Source of the DNA: Paraspadella gotoi
Lineage: Eukaryota > Chaetognatha
DNA length: 64,000 nt
Reading direction: 5' to 3'
Assembly: GCA_051294375.1 (NCBI GenBank)
Contig: CM119269.1
Coordinates: 8,877,619-8,941,618, forward strand
Shown here: one piece after another, positions 38,541 through 62,150 of the stretch
Position numbering within the stretch: position 1 is the first letter of the stretch
How the letters are laid out: every line of letters begins with the position of its first letter
Translations under genes and position numbers: made by a program
The notes under the pieces: model-generated
Database searches by the model: none
Seen by the model: the letters and a program-made list of their open reading frames with translations, nothing else
Told to the model about the DNA's origin: nothing

Positions 38541-38541
<1 letters not shown>
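35048..38541 (+). repeat. Large direct duplication, copy 2 (insertion-rich)
   Basis: Collinear with copy 1 but, in the unique-sequence parts, with frequent extra single bases that break every frame open in copy 1. The last segment (38000-38541) is nearly identical to 34520-35047. The pattern looks like uncorrected long-read gap filling more than natural divergence. Confidence 0.8.

Positions 38542-38545
<4 letters not shown>

Positions 38546-38632
<87 letters not shown>
38546..38632. repeat. (CT)n microsatellite
   Basis: CT array directly after the duplication end. Confidence 0.95.
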
Positions 38633-38633
<1 letters not shown>

Positions 38634-38748
38634 GTCACTTTTCTTAGTAAAATAAATTTAAAAGCGATTTTTTAGTTCGGATACGAAGTCGCCACGCATG
38701 TCACTCTGTATCAGCACAGGACAGGTTCTCGTTAAGGTGGCAATTAAG

Positions 38749-38832
38749 AGAGAGAGAGAGGAGAGAGAAGAAGAGAGAGAGAGAGAGAGAGAGAGAAAGA
38801 GNNNNNNNNNNNNNNNNNNNNNNNNNAGAGAG
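38749..38832. repeat. (GA)n microsatellite containing a 25-N gap
   Basis: GA array interrupted by N at 38802-38826; the assembly broke in the repeat. Confidence 0.95.
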
Positions 38833-39205
38833 ACTTACGGATTGGAATCCAGTGCTATTGCGCCTCTAGAGGCTAAAGGCCGTTATGAAACCCTCCGCTC
38901 TCCAGGTTCCAATACAGGTTCAGCTTTTTAATTCGCGTAATGATTACAGTTTTAAAACAAAATGTTAACAAACGTTACAAAGACTAACAAAAAGTACACG
39001 AGGGGGACTTTAATTTAAAAATAACCAAATATTTCTCGCATTTCGTCTAATCAATTAGAAACATCGCCTTTTTCTACCCACGTGCATTACAAGCGCCATC
39101 TTCACAACTGCTGGCACCCGACAGAATTGAGAAAACGACGAATGAAGTGACAAATCACTCGATCAATCAATCAATCGATCTGCTTCTCTAACGTCAAAAC
39201 TAAAC

Positions 39206-49022
<9,817 letters not shown>

Positions 49023-49270
49023 GGAAGGCATGGTCGAGACATGGAACATTCATGTCGGCATGACAGAGAAGTAGTGGCGTAAAGGTTCCTGTCGACATGC
49101 CGGAATGGGTGAAGATTATTTGTTGACATGAAAGAGATGAGGGAACATTTCATGTCGGCATGGCTAAGAAGTAAGAGAGTGAAGATTCCGATCAACATGA
49201 GAGGAGAGGATGAAAATTCATCATTCCTGAGACGGGGAACATTCATGATGAATAGAAGAAATATCAATGT
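49023..49270. repeat. Degenerate minisatellite in the 3' region of the MYORG-like gene
   Basis: About three diverged copies of a unit of some 100 bp containing gaacattcatgtcggcatga and gtaaaggttcctgtcgacat. It starts right after the stop codon and is probably 3' UTR. Confidence 0.6.
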
Positions 49271-49562
49271 CATCATCGACGGGTCGGGAAAAACCCGAGC
49301 GAGACGGAAAGAAATCACCAGGGAGGATCTGAGGGAATCAAATTCGGGTCATACTGATTCGTACTGCATTGTGGCATGAGCGAGTGTACAAAGATTCAAA
49401 GACATCCATCTCATCTGGTTGAAGACAAGCGATGTTAACATGGATGAGATGAAAAACGCCGATAAATGGGAAAGAAATTTGTAAATTGAAGGGAATATAT
49501 TAACAAAACTTGATTGCATTTATAACTGTTAGGATAATTTTTTTAAACAAAAAATTATACAC

Positions 49563-49573
49563 AATAAACAAAA
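49563..49573 (+). terminator. Candidate polyadenylation signals, MYORG-like gene
   Basis: aataaa at 49563, with another a few bases on, about 540 bases after the stop codon; the nearest such pair downstream of the gene that I noticed. Confidence 0.35.
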
Positions 49574-51311
49574 AATAAAAATTGTAAATGAAATATTTAT
49601 ATGAGATTTAAAGAGAAGGAATTAAATTTTTTTAACGGCAGGGACGAAGCTTCATCGTGATTCTCCGCAAACAGGAATCCCGAGCTGTTTCTTGAGTAAC
49701 GGAGTGTGCCAAGCCGACCTGGTCACCTCCTCCCCCTCTTCCTCCCCTTCTCCCACCCCTCACTCCCTCTCACCCTCTCTTCCTTCATCTTAGTAGGCCA
49801 GGTCGACCTCCCGACCCTCCTCCCTCCCTTCTCGTCTTTTCCTCTATCTCTCCCCACCATCTTTAAACCGCATTCTCGCTGCAGCCTCTCTAAACATTGT
49901 TATCTTCTCCCTCAGCCAGGTTTGAGAGTGAAGTCGTCCCTCAAGTGTTTATAGAAGTTTGTCAAAATATTGTATGTCAAAAATATAACTAATAAGTAGC
50001 TTCTTGAGTTTATCTTGAGTGCACAACTATCTGATATCGAGACTTTCTTATAAAGGGAAAAAAAGTAATATTTGATATTAATAATAATTTGGGGAAATAA
50101 TTATGAACAAAATCTTTTGTTTTGGAGTTTGGATATTCTGCTATTGAATCTGTGTTGGGCATTACGATAGTAGAGAAAGAGTCTGACTTTGGCCTCAGCA
50201 TAACCAGGGTCCGAAAAAATTTCGATCTCAATTTCCGTTGAGCTTAATTTATAAATAATATTTTTGTATGACCAACTGTCTAGGTTTCATAGAGATCTGA
50301 ACGTCTTTGAAATTCCTTGGACGAGATGGCTAGTCCTTTTCTTAGATGTTACATTGTTTATTGTTAACGAGGCCCATCAAAGTACGAAAATACAAGCATA
50401 CAACTGATAATTTGTTGTGATTCATAGGCAAAGATTATTTATTATATTCTGATCTCAGGGTATTTATGATATTTAGAATCTCTAGAATAAATTTAAAAAA
50501 AAATTATTTTGAAAAGGTAATCTTGTAACTTTCATATCGTAATAGATCAATGTTAGAAAACTTTTATTAAAATTTGGGCATTGTAGTAGAGAAATATAAA
50601 GCATATGTAGTCTTTATAGAGTAGAAAACTCTTTGTTTTCATGTTACTTTCAAAAGTTTCCATACTTAAAAAAAAACAATATATGCCTTACTTCCACCAT
50701 AAACATTTGTAAATATGTAAAAGAGTATATGTATATACATACCAGAAACAAAACAAACCAAAGTAATGAATATTTATTTTTTGTTCTGGTTTTTTTTATT
50801 TTTAAAAAGCTTACAATTGACATGTTGTTCCATTGACTTCCAATTCCACACCCTTGCAATCTACAATGTCACTTGCACCTTGAACTATTTCATTCAAAAT
50901 CTTTCGCTGCATAAATTTGCAATCAAATTATGAATCTTGCATTTTCGTTGATCAAATTTGTTTGATAATTTGTAGTACAAAGTTAAAAGTTACATTGTCC
51001 GTTCTGTTGTAGTAATAGTTTTTTTTATTACAAATCCCCTTTTGTATGCGACTTTGTAAAATCAAAGTATTAGGTAAAAATTGCCGAATTCAATTACAAA
51101 ATGTTCTAGTTGGGTTGATCCTTTTTTACATTGTTGATGCAATAATGTTATTAATGCTGTAAAAATATTTATTTTTTAACTCGTGTGTTTTTGAAATAAA
51201 GTGATTCTTTCTTAAAAATGTAAAATTGTAAAACACTTTGAGTTAGATTTGGGTTCCATAAAAAATTGTTTGCATTATTATTGAAGTTAGTTTGCTCGCT
51301 CGCTCGCTCGT

Positions 51312-51314
<3 letters not shown>

Positions 51315-51371
<57 letters not shown>
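51315..51371. repeat. (CT)n microsatellite
   Basis: CT array preceded by three gctc units. Confidence 0.95.
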
Positions 51372-51375
<4 letters not shown>

Positions 51376-51469
51376 TTGAGTCGCGTGATCTCACGCGAGT
51401 TTTCGTCGTCTTCTGCCATACGACCTTCCGTGTTTCTCAACATGAAGTCTCTTACCTTGAGGTCGCAGG

Positions 51470-51560
51470 CCATGGCCTCATTTGCCTCATTGGCCTCAGT
51501 GGCTTCATTTGTCTCATTGGCCTCATTTGTCTCATTAGCCTCATTGGCCTCATTGACTTC
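51470..51560. repeat. 12-bp minisatellite (cattggcctcat-like)
   Basis: About seven units of 12 bp. It is open on both strands: plus encodes ASLASFVSL-type and minus NEANEANETNEA-type repeats inside a 132-codon frame (51641-51243) that also runs through the neighbouring (GA)n. Coding status is undecided. Confidence 0.75.
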
Positions 51561-52165
51561 AATCAGCGCAGAATCGATCACAATGAAGAACACGCGTTGT
51601 TGCTCTATCGGAGGTCGCAGAGTCTCATAAATTTTATACATATATCTATTATTTTGTATTAATAGAATTTTTTATAAACATCATTTTATATTTAAATATT
51701 GATACTAATTGAAATTTTATTTTATCATAGGTTTTTTTTTAATTTAAACAATGTTTTTATTTTCTAGTTATTTTCTAATTTTCTTAATTTTATTTATTTT
51801 CATAATACTTTTATCATTTTGTCATTTTGTCATAAGGCTTAAGAGCGCTGTTACAACGACTGCTTCACTGCGGATTAATTATCGCCTGTTTTTCCGGTTT
51901 GTCACCTGTTAGGCCTGATGAAGAATAACATTTACAAAAAAAGAAAACTATAAACTATTAACTTTGAAAAATTAACAAAAACCAATCCTAACCACTAAAC
52001 TTTTTTTAAACGAACAATTTATGGTTTCACTTAAAATCTTTTACGTTTAAAATTTTAACATTTTAAAAAAGTATTTAATTTTATAAAAATCTGTTTCATA
52101 TTTTTCGACAATTTTTGACGATTTAAATTATTTTTATTTCCTTTTTATACATTTTTTACACTCAG

Positions 52166-54701
52166 AAACAAATGGTTTGACTTTCCAGATTTCATCCCGT
52201 TCTCCGAAGGTCAAGTAGTTGACAGCGTCGACGCTGCTGTCTTCAGCGGCGGCGTCGGCGGCGACACGAGCGATCCGGCGCTTCCTGAGTCTTGGATCTT
52301 CGCGGCGCCGAAAACTCCGCCGGCGCCGACGGAATCTCGACGAGAGCGACAACGATATGTCGGCGTCAGTCAGGTTGGTTTTTGTCCTCGTCGTCGTCGT
52401 CGTTGTCACCTCTATGTACTGTCATCATCGTCGTCCTGACTAGTGTTCCGATAACCGTTAACTGTTAACGGTTATTAACGGTTAAAAAATAATTTTAACT
52501 TAACCGTTAATATATTCATTTTAACGGTTAAATTCGGTTAATTTTCAAATGTGATTTTTTTCATTTTTTGGTATGAAATCTTTAAATTAAAAAAAAAAAC
52601 TATTTTTTTTCTGTTCTCTCTTATTCTCCTCTCCCCTTCTCACCATATTTTTACCCCTCTCTCTCTTCTCAAATTTTTCCCTGCTTTTTCCTTTGTTATT
52701 TTCTCTTTTTTTTCTATCCTCATCTCTCTCTTATTCTTTCTTCCCTTTATTTATCTCCTCCTGTTCCTTTCTTTTTCTTTCTCACTTTTCCCCTTTTTCT
52801 TTCCCCCTTTCTTTTTTCTCATTTTTTCGCCCTTTGCTTTTACCTTTTTCCTTTTTTTTGCCCTTTCATGCAATAATATATATTCAATTTAGCTAAAAAT
52901 AAATAATCCCTCTTATTTTACTTTTTCTCTCTTTTTCTATCCTTTTTAAAATTAACAAAGAAGCAAATGAAATAAAACCGAATGAATGAAAAAAATGAAT
53001 AAAAAACAAAATAAAAAAATTATTTTAAAAAATTTAAAAATTAATAATAGAAGGAACGAATCTTAAAAAAGACATATAAAAAAGAATAATGATGATATAC
53101 TTTTTAACTAAACTGAAAAATATATTTATTAATCAATAAATATTTTGATCAATCGATAAATCAACCAATCTATCAATAAATTAAAATTCATATTTATATT
53201 TATGGTCAATGACCATTGGTCATAGTTTATGAAAGACTAACAACAGAAAACTAACAACTAACAAACAACTAACAACTAAAAAAATAATGGGGAATAGAAG
53301 AAGTAGAGAAAGAAAAGAGAAAGCAAAAGAGAGAAAGAGAAAACAAAATATAGAATTAGAATTTGATGGTATCCTTTCGTTTCGTTGTGTTATGAGATTA
53401 GCAAAAATATTTGTTTTGTTACAACAACAATTTTATTTGACATAAAAAATAGACATGTTTCGAGCCAGAGTTAAAGAGAAAATACCATTAAATACTTTAT
53501 TTTGTTTTAAATCTTAATATTTTAAATTTAAAGTTGAATTTTAAAATTAACCGATCTTAACGGTTAACCGTTAAAAATGTTAGTTTTAACGGTTAAGCGA
53601 ATTTCCTAAAAATATTAACGGTTATCGGAACTCTAGTCCTGACCGCTCACATTATTCGAGAAAATGGAAACTAATGAAAAAGATTGTTTAATTCTTCAAT
53701 AATTGATTGATTGATGAATGAATATTTATTTTTTATATTCATTTATTTACTTATTTTTTTAATTATAAAATTTTTTGATTAATCGCCCGACAACATTGTC
53801 GACCCATTGTCGACCCAGCTCCTCCAAGGTCTCGTAACCCTACCCCACGAGTCCTGCGCCACCCGCTCCCGCTGGATGGCGCTGCGCCACGCCACCGACT
53901 CACGCGGCGCCAGAGTGCAGCTAAAGCAACCGTTCGACGACGGGCAGCGTCAGTGGTTTTACGTAACGCGCTGCGTGGTACGAGACGCGGACGATCGGTG
54001 CCAGGGGATCGACGATGAAAGGCAAAGGGGGGGAAGATGAGGGAACAAGGGGGGGAAGATAGGGGCATGGGCGATTGGTGGGTGGGGAGAAGAGCGGGAG
54101 ATCAATCTGGATCTCTCTCTATACAAGCTTTCTCAGAGGGGCAGGACCGCAATGGTGGGCGCGGAAAGTGGAAGGATGTGGACATTTTATTAAAAAAAAA
54201 ATTTAAACAATATTTTTTCGAAAAAAAAAATTAATTATATATCTGTATAGAACACTAACTTATTTTATATTCATTGTTTTGTCCTTCAGCCAGCGAGGTG
54301 GCTACAGTTTTTTTATTTGACGCTGCCGATCTTAAATTTAAGATCCGCAACTCGAAATGTACCTGAAACTTTTGACGAAGTTCTATGTCGACCAAAATGA
54401 AATTTTCGCTTAATTATACTTTGACGAAAAAACATTCTAAGTTTTTCTTCTCTTTCTCAACAGATTCGAATCGCGCTGCGCGCCGGGATTCACTTTCGTC
54501 GGCGCCTTTTTCCGTCCGGCGCCGGTCGCTGCCGACACTGGCGCCGACGCCGACGCCGATTCGGGCTTCCGCTGGGGCTGGGTCAGCGTCCCTTCCAGCT
54601 GCAACTGCGCCGTTCGACTGAAAAGGTGGGCGGGAATCGATCGTCGGTTGATCGCATGGAGGAAGATGCAAACCCTGGCGGATCTTATGAGGACGGGATA
54701 A
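52166..54701 (+). CDS. Neurotrophin (NGF family), end of pro-region and complete mature domain
   Basis: Neurotrophins are secreted cystine-knot growth factors that act on Trk and p75-type receptors. Exons: 52166-52373, 53819-54021, 54464-54701; phases agree (0, then 2). The first exon encodes part of the pro-region and a furin site (RRER) before QRYVGVSQ. The mature part has exactly six cysteines with NGF spacing. Landmarks against vertebrate NGF: HATDSRGARVQL (NGF ATDIKG), QWFYVTRC (QYFFETKC), DRCQGID (GCRGID), ERFESRCAPGFTFV (the Cys spacing after GID equals that of NGF) and WGWVSVPSSCNCAV (final CxC). The protein then continues about 27 residues past the last Cys to a TAA. Oddities: intron 2 uses a GC donor (GAAAG|GCAAAG); intron 1 carries a hAT-type insertion; the loop between Cys4 and Cys5 is expanded and Ala/Asp-rich. 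Upstream exons (signal peptide) were not found. A Spatzle-type factor is the alternative, but GID and the ATDxxG motif favour NGF. Confidence 0.85.
52441..53635. mobile_element. Non-autonomous hAT-like DNA transposon with 8-bp target duplication
   Basis: The left end tagtgttccgataaccgtta and the right end (reverse complement tagagttccgataaccgtta) match at 19 of 20 positions and fit the hAT YARNG start. An 8-bp duplication, gtcctgac, flanks both sides (52433-52440, 53636-53643). Both ends carry repeated taacggtta subterminal motifs. The 1,195-bp interior is AT-rich with no transposase frame, so it needs a transposase in trans. It sits in intron 1 of the neurotrophin model. Confidence 0.9.
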
Positions 54702-54985
54702 AGAGACAGGGGTGTGAGTTGCAGCGGGGCAGGGGTGGAGAGGAGTTACCAGACTTGAAATGAGATTAAGAATGGTTGCCAAGACTTGAGTAATGTTTTT
54801 TTTTCGTTACTAAGCAATCAGCCATATCAATATGATATTTGAAAAAAAAAATCTATTTTTAACATGTTTAGTTGTGAAAAAAAGAGATTAAATTAAGTGA
54901 TAAATGACGCATTTTGGTTGTTTCTTTTTTTATTTTATTTTTTAGTTTTAAATCAGAAAAATAATTCAAGAGCTACAACGTATTT

Positions 54986-54990
<5 letters not shown>

Positions 54991-55049
<59 letters not shown>
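54991..55049. repeat. (CT)n microsatellite
   Basis: CT array about 100 bases upstream of the next start codon. Confidence 0.95.
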
Positions 55050-55052
<3 letters not shown>

Positions 55053-55150
55053 GCTTTTCAAAACACGAAACAGGTTTCCACTCCTTTCCTGTTTCTCCTT
55101 CATTTTCCAAATTCAGTTTCTTTAATAAACAAAATTTAACGAATTTTGCC

Positions 55151-57240
55151 ATGAAGTCACAAGTTTTAATCCTGCTGATGCTACAACTTTGCTTCTCCTT
55201 GGAGCGAACAGGTATGCTTTACATGTTAAATAATTCCAATCCTGATTGGTCCAATGTTTAATCATTAATGAATGCATTTTCGCTTTGCGCGACGACACAA
55301 ACAAATGATGAGTCAAATTATAAATAAAAAATGATTTAGAAAAATAAAATTCAAGTTCACCTTATTTCGACGCAGTTCCATGTTTCCTGAAAGATGAATT
55401 TTCGGAGGACGAACCGTCACCGCCTAATGACGACCACCAACTCTTTGCCTTTAAATCCTACTCTAATTTGCTATTAGTGCCATATTCCAATTCCACAGAA
55501 TATGGCAATGAGAGAGAGGATACGATCGAAAATGATGGCAAGAAAAATGAGGAAAAGGAAGATGGTAATGAGTTACCTGATTCTCTCGCTGGGGAAAACG
55601 TCTGGACGGCTGAAGACCAAATGGATAACCCGCTCAGTTGCTTCTCCGGAGATGAAAATGAAGATGAAACTGTTTGCGGAAATGATCGGGACGTTCATAA
55701 CGAATATGTCGTTAGAGAAGATAAAAACACTAGCGGCGACGACAAAGAAGATGGCGCAAGAGATCTGGCATCAACTTTCGGCGAAAGATTCTGGAAGGAC
55801 CTTCCATGCGACGTTGTCCAAGATAGAGAAACTAAACTAGGTCAGTTAATCCGTCAAATAATCTCACAAAGTTTTTTAAATTGTCTAAGGTATAATGCTT
55901 TTCCGTCAAGGTCTCTCAGCTTTTTTCTTTTCATACCTATTTCTGTCTTCACTTCTATGAAAATGTTATATCGATGAACGGTCCTATAAGGTTTTTTGAC
56001 GCAGTTACTCTCTAATTACGTGACTTTGTGACTCTGCGATCACTTGACAATGCAGAACTGTTAATTATTTCTAATTATAATGGTTGTACCAATTTCGTAA
56101 ATTATAATTTCCCGCCCTTTTCAAACAGTTCTCCAACAGGTGGACATCAGCGGAGGCGTCGCCGGATCCACCTCAACTTACCCCGCCCACTATGCGGATC
56201 TTGCTTTCGTCCCTCAAACAAAAGAGACCTTCCCGTGGCAGAGTTCCGGTTCCAGCGTCGAGTTGCCGCAGATGGTCTGGTACAAATTTACGAGGCCGAT
56301 AAAGGTGATCACTCTGACCACTTAAGCCATGGCTTGTAAAAGAGTATATTTCTATTTGATAATTTTTTTGTCAAAAATTTCTATTTAAAAATCCCAACCT
56401 TTTTATTTTACTGTTCCATTGGAAAAAAAAGGCGATAAGGTTCGCTTTTTCCTCCCGCGTCGACGGCTGGCTCAGCCAATCACCGTCCGAGTTTGACATC
56501 GTCGGCTCTCACGACTGCTCTGATTGGACGATTCTTAAAACGGAGAAGACAAAATTCGTCCGCCTGGGCGAGGAACAGGGCTGGTGGGTCAATAGTTCCA
56601 GCCCCTTCGCCTGCATCGGGGTTCGTGCCCTCAAGGCACACGAGGGGCAGAAAGTGGCGGCGATTCAGGGAATCAAGATTTGGGAGTTAAAGGGTGAGGC
56701 CATTGGCTAAGATTGGTGAGTGCGGTAAATGTGGTTATGAGCTAGTGGCTTTACGCAATGAGACTTCAGGTCAAGATTAAGTGATTACTGTCTGGGGTGA
56801 ACCAGATTTAAATTTTCACATGATTTATGAAAGAATCATCATCTTTTAACAATCACGCCTTCAACTTTCTTGTCCCAGGTGACTCACCCATCTCTTCCCT
56901 CAACGCAACCGCCACTCCCGGCGCAATTCCCCCCAGAGTCTGGTTCCGTTTGCCAGAACCAATGAAGGTCTTTCACTTTTGGTTTCCTTCGTCGTCGTCG
57001 TCGACTTCACCCCCCTTCGTCTTCGTGGGATCTCACGACTGCGAGAATTGGACGCCGCTCCGCAAAGTCTGCAGCTCCGGCGCCGAGAGACTGCCCTGGG
57101 CGGTGGACCCGCTGAGACGACCCTGGGCGGTACCGCCAAAGAGAGCGGGGACGTTCTCTTGTTACGGATTCGTTATTTTAACGAAAGAAGAAATTGACGA
57201 AAAAAATTTTAGCGAGACGACGTTTTGGGTGAAATTGTGA
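55151..57240 (+). CDS. Secreted protein with two F5/8C (discoidin)-like modules
   Basis: Exons: 55151-55211, 55376-55840, 56129-56304, 56432-56693, 56879-57240; all phases agree; 441 residues. Residues 1-20 form a signal peptide (MKSQVLILLMLQLCFSLE). Residues 21-175 are an acidic Asp/Glu-rich spacer with few hydrophobic residues. Two modules follow with the discoidin-like pattern of Val-Gly-Ser-His-Asp-Cys near a Trp: the first has PQMVWYKFTRPIKAIRFAFS and DIVGSHDCSDWTIL, ending in AIQGIKIWEL; the second has PRVWFRLPEPMKVFHFWF and FVFVGSHDCENWTPL. F5/8C domains bind sugars or lipids outside the cell. No transmembrane segment or anchor is seen, so it is probably secreted. It starts about 450 bases after the neurotrophin stop, on the same strand. 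I know no named orthologue; family assignment is by motif only. Confidence 0.8.
56690..56815 (-). repeat. SINE-like dispersed repeat family B, copy 3 (head part)
   Basis: Shares gtggttatgagctagtggct, tcaatgag/gcaatgag and ggggtgaacc with 21290-21360. It occupies intron 4 of the F5/8C-like gene and begins at the donor. Confidence 0.5.
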
Positions 57241-58136
57241 GAGTTAATGAAAAAAAAATGTGAAAATGTTCGTTTTTATACATAAAATAAATATCTTTAT
57301 TTATAGTCTATTAGGGACGCTAAATAGAAGTGCATTGAGCATTGAACATTCTTTATTAGATTGACTGATTTATATTTTTTTTGGCATGAATAACAACTTA
57401 CTGGCTGTCTTTGAATTAGTCTATTTAATTATATTTAGATTTCACAACTGATTAATAAATAATCACTGAAGCTTAAACAATCGTTTGATATCGACTTTCA
57501 TTGGCTTTGCATATTTTTATTCTTTCTGCGCGCATTCGTTCGTTTGTTCGTAATAGCGTTGTATTTTGATATTCTAAATTTTTTATTTTTTTTTGACAGT
57601 CATTCATGAACCCTTAGTTTATCATGACTGTCTTTCGTTTTTCGCTCTTTGGTCATTCAGCCTTTTGTCAATCTTTCACATCGTCGAAGGCGGGATTTGC
57701 GACCGCTAGAGGGACTTCGATGCGAGCGTCGCTTTCCTGAGTCGACGCCTCCAACGCACCAGGAATATTTTCAAGACTCGCCCCGAGAGGTCGCTTCGTT
57801 CGTCGCCTGTTGGAAGGATAAAGGATATTGTAGTGATTAATTAATAAACTATTTTATATTAATTAAATAATTCCTACTGTTTAGTAAAATAGTAATATCG
57901 AAGTATAATTTGACTTTAACCTTCTTGTTTCCTCTTGAACGTTAGAAAATCCTATTTGGATATTTAAAACTATTTTAAGTATTTTTCTGTTTAGTCGCGG
58001 TTAATTGTAAAATATAATAAAAAACCTTTTCTCAAATGTAGTTAGTAGTTTAGAGAGAAATTATCTCGGCAGTTGGTTAATTCAAATTCAAACGAGCTTC
58101 CGAATAATTTGATTAAAATATAATGAATCTCTAGAT
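57241..58136. other. Convergent intergenic region
   Basis: 3' flank between two tail-to-tail genes; AT-rich. A polyadenylation signal is at 57286. A 63-codon frame at 57649-57840 has mixed composition but no recognised feature; I do not call it. Confidence 0.5.
57286..57291 (+). terminator. Polyadenylation signal, F5/8C-like gene
   Basis: aataaa 46 bases after the stop codon. Confidence 0.6.
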
Positions 58137-60887
<2,751 letters not shown>

Positions 60888-61475
60888 GGGGTTCTCTTTT
60901 TTAGTTTTAATTCATTGAAACTTCAAATTTTATTTTTTTTTAATTTTGAGTAGAAAATATATAGTTTGTTTACCTACAACTTTTTTATTATGACATGTTT
61001 CAGCTTTAATGTATGCCTTCATCAGCGCAAAAAACAATGCTTCAAACAATTTCAAAAATCAAAAAATAAAAAATTAACAATATTTATACTTATTTAATTT
61101 TAAAAATAATTTCCTATTTTCAAATCACCAATTTCCGATTCCAGATGCGAATCCCACTTGACTTCCTTTCGGCTGAAACTCGGCCTTAAAAAAAGATCAA
61201 ACTCAACAAAATCCAATCATTAAATGAATCAAAACTTCCCTTCCAAATTTATATATTTAATAATTTAAAACGAAACCAAAGAAACAAATGGCGTCGATTC
61301 TCTTCGTCTTCGTCGTTGCTCTTTTATCGAGCGCGCTTTGGGCGCCGACGATAAGTGGCGCCGCTACGAAACGATGGTCGAATCCATGAACCAAAACTCG
61401 TTATTGCAGGATGCGTGGACGAAGAACATTACCCGAAGTTCAAAGGGGGAAGGGATCAGGAGATTCCGGAAGGTG

Positions 61476-61477
<2 letters not shown>

Positions 61478-61568
<91 letters not shown>
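61478..61568. repeat. (GA)n array starting at a splice donor
   Basis: About 90 bases of GA directly following the exon 1 donor (GGAAG|GTGAGAGGAGAGAG) of the PLB1-like plus arm. Confidence 0.95.
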
Positions 61569-61570
<2 letters not shown>

Positions 61571-61819
61571 CTCTTCCTTCCCCCTCATTTTCCTCCTTCC
61601 TCCCCCTCCCTCTTCCACAGCCCAACTGACCTGCCCTTCCCTCGCCCCCTCTTCCACAACCCCGCCTCCGTCCACGCCCTCCGCCATCCGACGTCCGCGT
61701 CGTCGCCGCCATCGGCGACTCCATCACCGCGGGGAACGGGGCGTTGGCGGCGACGCCGTTGGGACTCTTGACCGAGTTTAGGTGGGATTGATTGATAGAC
61801 TGATTGATTGATTGATTTA

Positions 61820-61936
<117 letters not shown>

Positions 61937-62125
61937 GACAGATGGATTGATTGATTAATTGATTGATTCATTCTTTAATCGATCTCAGAGGTCGCTCCTT
62001 CTCTATGGGCGGCGACCACGACGCCACCAAAGTGGTGACGATGCCCAACATCCTTCGGACGCACGTGGACGATCTCGTTGGCCACAGCACCGGGAGAGGA
62101 AAGAAGGGGAGCACGGAGGCCAGGC

Positions 62126-62150
62126 NNNNNNNNNNNNNNNNNNNNNNNNN
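62126..62150. other. 25-N assembly gap
   Basis: Unsequenced. To its right, 62151-62225 resembles the acceptor region and start of the exon at 61621 (ctccctctccacag, ccctttccctcgccccc), i.e. another diverged copy. Confidence 0.95.

Larger units (their letters stand above)
49271..52165. other. Region without a clear gene
   Basis: AT-rich DNA. At about 49642-49733 one frame after an AG reads RDSPQTGIPSCFLSNGVCQA, which looks protein-like but has no clear donor and ends in a Ser/Pro run and stop. (CT)n at 51315-51371 and a 12-bp minisatellite at about 51470-51560 follow. The signal-peptide and pro-region exons of the neurotrophin should lie here or further left; I could not identify them. Confidence 0.5.

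Noticed and set aside
49642-49790. Possible exon with RDSPQTGIPSCFLSNGVCQA
   Set aside because: Good acceptor but no donor before the in-frame stop, and no phase match to either neighbouring gene.
54280-54370. Possible tRNA-like or SINE remnant (gcgaggtggctacag)
   Set aside because: No clear A/B box pair and no second copy in the window.
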